NCBI GenBank assembly: GCA_002501065.1
Contig: DLRK01000021.1
Coordinates: forward strand, 30,664-37,889
Reading direction: 5' to 3'
Origin: Akkermansiaceae bacterium UBA7890
GTDB lineage: Bacteria > Verrucomicrobiota > Verrucomicrobiia > Verrucomicrobiales > Akkermansiaceae
DNA: 7,226 nt
In this document: positions 6,488 to 7,226 of the stretch, one piece after another
Position numbering within the stretch: the stretch's first letter is position 1
Layout: each line of letters opens with the position of its first letter
Notes under the pieces: generated by a model
Databases searched by the model: none
What the model was told of the DNA's origin: nothing
The model's input: the letters and a program-made list of their open reading frames with translations, nothing else
Translations under genes and position numbers: made by a program

Positions 6488-7018
6488 ATGGCCCGCAATG
6501 TCGAAATCAAGGCCCACCTGTCCGACTACGAGGACACCGCCCGACGGGCCCGGGAATTGTCCCCCTCCGAACCGGTCGTCATCGCGCAGGAAGATGTCTT
6601 CTTCCCCTGCCCCTCCGGCCGCCTCAAGCTCCGCATCCTCGGTCCGGAGCGGGGTGAACTCATATTCTACCAGCGACCGGACCAGGAGGGGCCCAAGACC
6701 TCCCACTACTCCATTGCCCCCACCTCCGATCCCGCAGGGCTGCGCCATGTCCTCACTACCGCCTACGGGGAAAAGGCCGTGGTCCGGAAAGTCCGCCATC
6801 TCTACCTCGTCGGCCGGACCCGTATCCATCTCGATCGGGTCGAGGGACTCGGGGACTTCCTGGAGCTCGAAGTCGTGCTCGCTGAGGGGGATTCCATAGG
6901 GGATGGTGAGGCCGAGACGCACCAGCTCATGGGACCCCTGGGGGTGACCCCTGAAGATCTCGTTCCCGACGCCTACGTTGATTTACTGGAGAGAAGCCAA
7001 GGGCCCGGGACCCCCTGA
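6488..7018 (+). CDS. CYTH-domain protein (class IV adenylate cyclase / thiamine-triphosphatase superfamily)
   Basis: This 176-residue protein fits a single CYTH domain, whose members act on triphosphate substrates with divalent metals inside a beta-tunnel. Visible landmarks are N-V-E6-I-K8 at the N-terminus (the counterpart of E-x-E-x-K), Q34-x-D36-x-F-F, R45-L-K-L-R49, F-Y-Q-R63, K70-x-S-x-Y74, V-R-K-V-R (99-103), R110-x-R112-I-H-L-D116, and L-G-x-F-L-E126-L-E128. This alternating charged pattern covers most of the expected tunnel. The first Glu of the metal motif is Asn4, as in the subgroup often annotated CyaB-like. There is no signal peptide, so it should be cytoplasmic. It begins 55 bp after the lipoprotein gene without a Shine-Dalgarno and is convergent with the next gene. 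Cyclase, thiamine-triphosphatase or polyphosphatase activity cannot be distinguished here. Confidence 0.88.
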   Translation: MARNVEIKAHLSDYEDTARRARELSPSEPVVIAQEDVFFPCPSGRLKLRILGPERGELIFYQRPDQEGPKTSHYSIAPTSDPAGLRHVLTTAYGEKAVVRKVRHLYLVGRTRIHLDRVEGLGDFLELEVVLAEGDSIGDGEAETHQLMGPLGVTPEDLVPDAYVDLLERSQGPGTP

Positions 7019-7057
7019 CGAGAGGCTCATCCAACGCCCCATCAGCGATCTCCCGCC

Positions 7058-7226
7058 CTAGCGCGTTTTGCGGCTGCGTGAGTTCTTGGCCGCCTCCCGC
7101 CGGACCGCCTCCGTCTTCTGCCGGCGCGCCGCGGCCTGGGCCTCCGCCCGCGACTTGGCTGCTGCCCGCCCTCTCGCCTCCGCGGCCGCCCGCTGGGCGT
7201 CAGCCTGGCGCCGGGCCTGCACGGCT
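7058..7226 (-). CDS. Ala/Arg-rich C-terminal tail of a protein truncated by the window edge
   Basis: Reading leftward from the right edge, an open frame of 55 residues ends at TAG (7058-7060). It is almost wholly Ala, Arg, Gln, Glu and Lys, with runs such as R-A-A-A-E-A-R and Q-A-A-A-R-R-Q-K and a strongly basic end (K-N-S-R-S-R-K-T-R). This composition predicts a long charged helix and fits a nucleic-acid-binding or coiled-coil tail. The rest of the gene is outside the window, so the protein cannot be identified. GC-rich DNA easily gives open frames of this kind, but the convergent placement and the absence of another gene here support it. Confidence 0.5.
   Translation of the reverse strand, partial: AVQARRQADAQRAAAEARGRAAAKSRAEAQAAARRQKTEAVRREAAKNSRSRKTR

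Overview
The window is a GC-rich bacterial chromosomal segment with strong C/G preference at wobble positions. Gene content points to the PVC superphylum, most likely Verrucomicrobiota and less likely Planctomycetota. The grounds are two exported formylglycine-type sulfatases side by side, an exported PQQ-type beta-propeller that begins with a W-x2-W-R-G motif, two small lipoproteins, and start codons that almost never have a Shine-Dalgarno sequence. This assignment is inferred from gene style, not from a marker gene.

Layout from left to right: the C-terminal end of an unrecognised protein (+, 1-155); convergent with it, a small rhodanese-domain lipoprotein (-, 186-695) and, upstream of that on the same strand, an exported PQQ-like beta-propeller protein (-, 812-2098). 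A gene-free divergent region of 226 bp (2099-2324) separates these from two tandem sulfatases (+, 2325-3869 and 3937-5397). A lipoprotein of unknown function (+, 5476-6432) follows and probably has its own promoter. Next is a CYTH-domain protein (+, 6488-7018). Last, and convergent with it, is the Ala/Arg-rich C-terminal tail of a protein that runs off the right edge (-, 7058-7226).

Most products are predicted to be exported: two Sec-type signal peptides on the sulfatases, one on the propeller, and lipobox cysteines on the rhodanese and on the 318-aa lipoprotein. The sulfatases probably remove sulfate esters from a sulfated glycan or a related ester. They belong to clearly different S1 subgroups, so they may act on different sulfate positions. 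Neither a formylglycine-generating enzyme nor a glycoside hydrolase or transporter is present here, so the substrate cannot be read from the context. The CYTH protein is the only apparently cytoplasmic enzyme.

I found no mobile element, CRISPR array, tRNA or rRNA, and no convincing new multi-gene system. The points most worth a second look are an inverted repeat whose arm covers the ribosome-binding position of the rhodanese gene, the unusual Cys-x4-Cys loop of that rhodanese, the unknown lipoprotein with its perfect -10 box, and the pyrimidine-rich, SD-less starts throughout.
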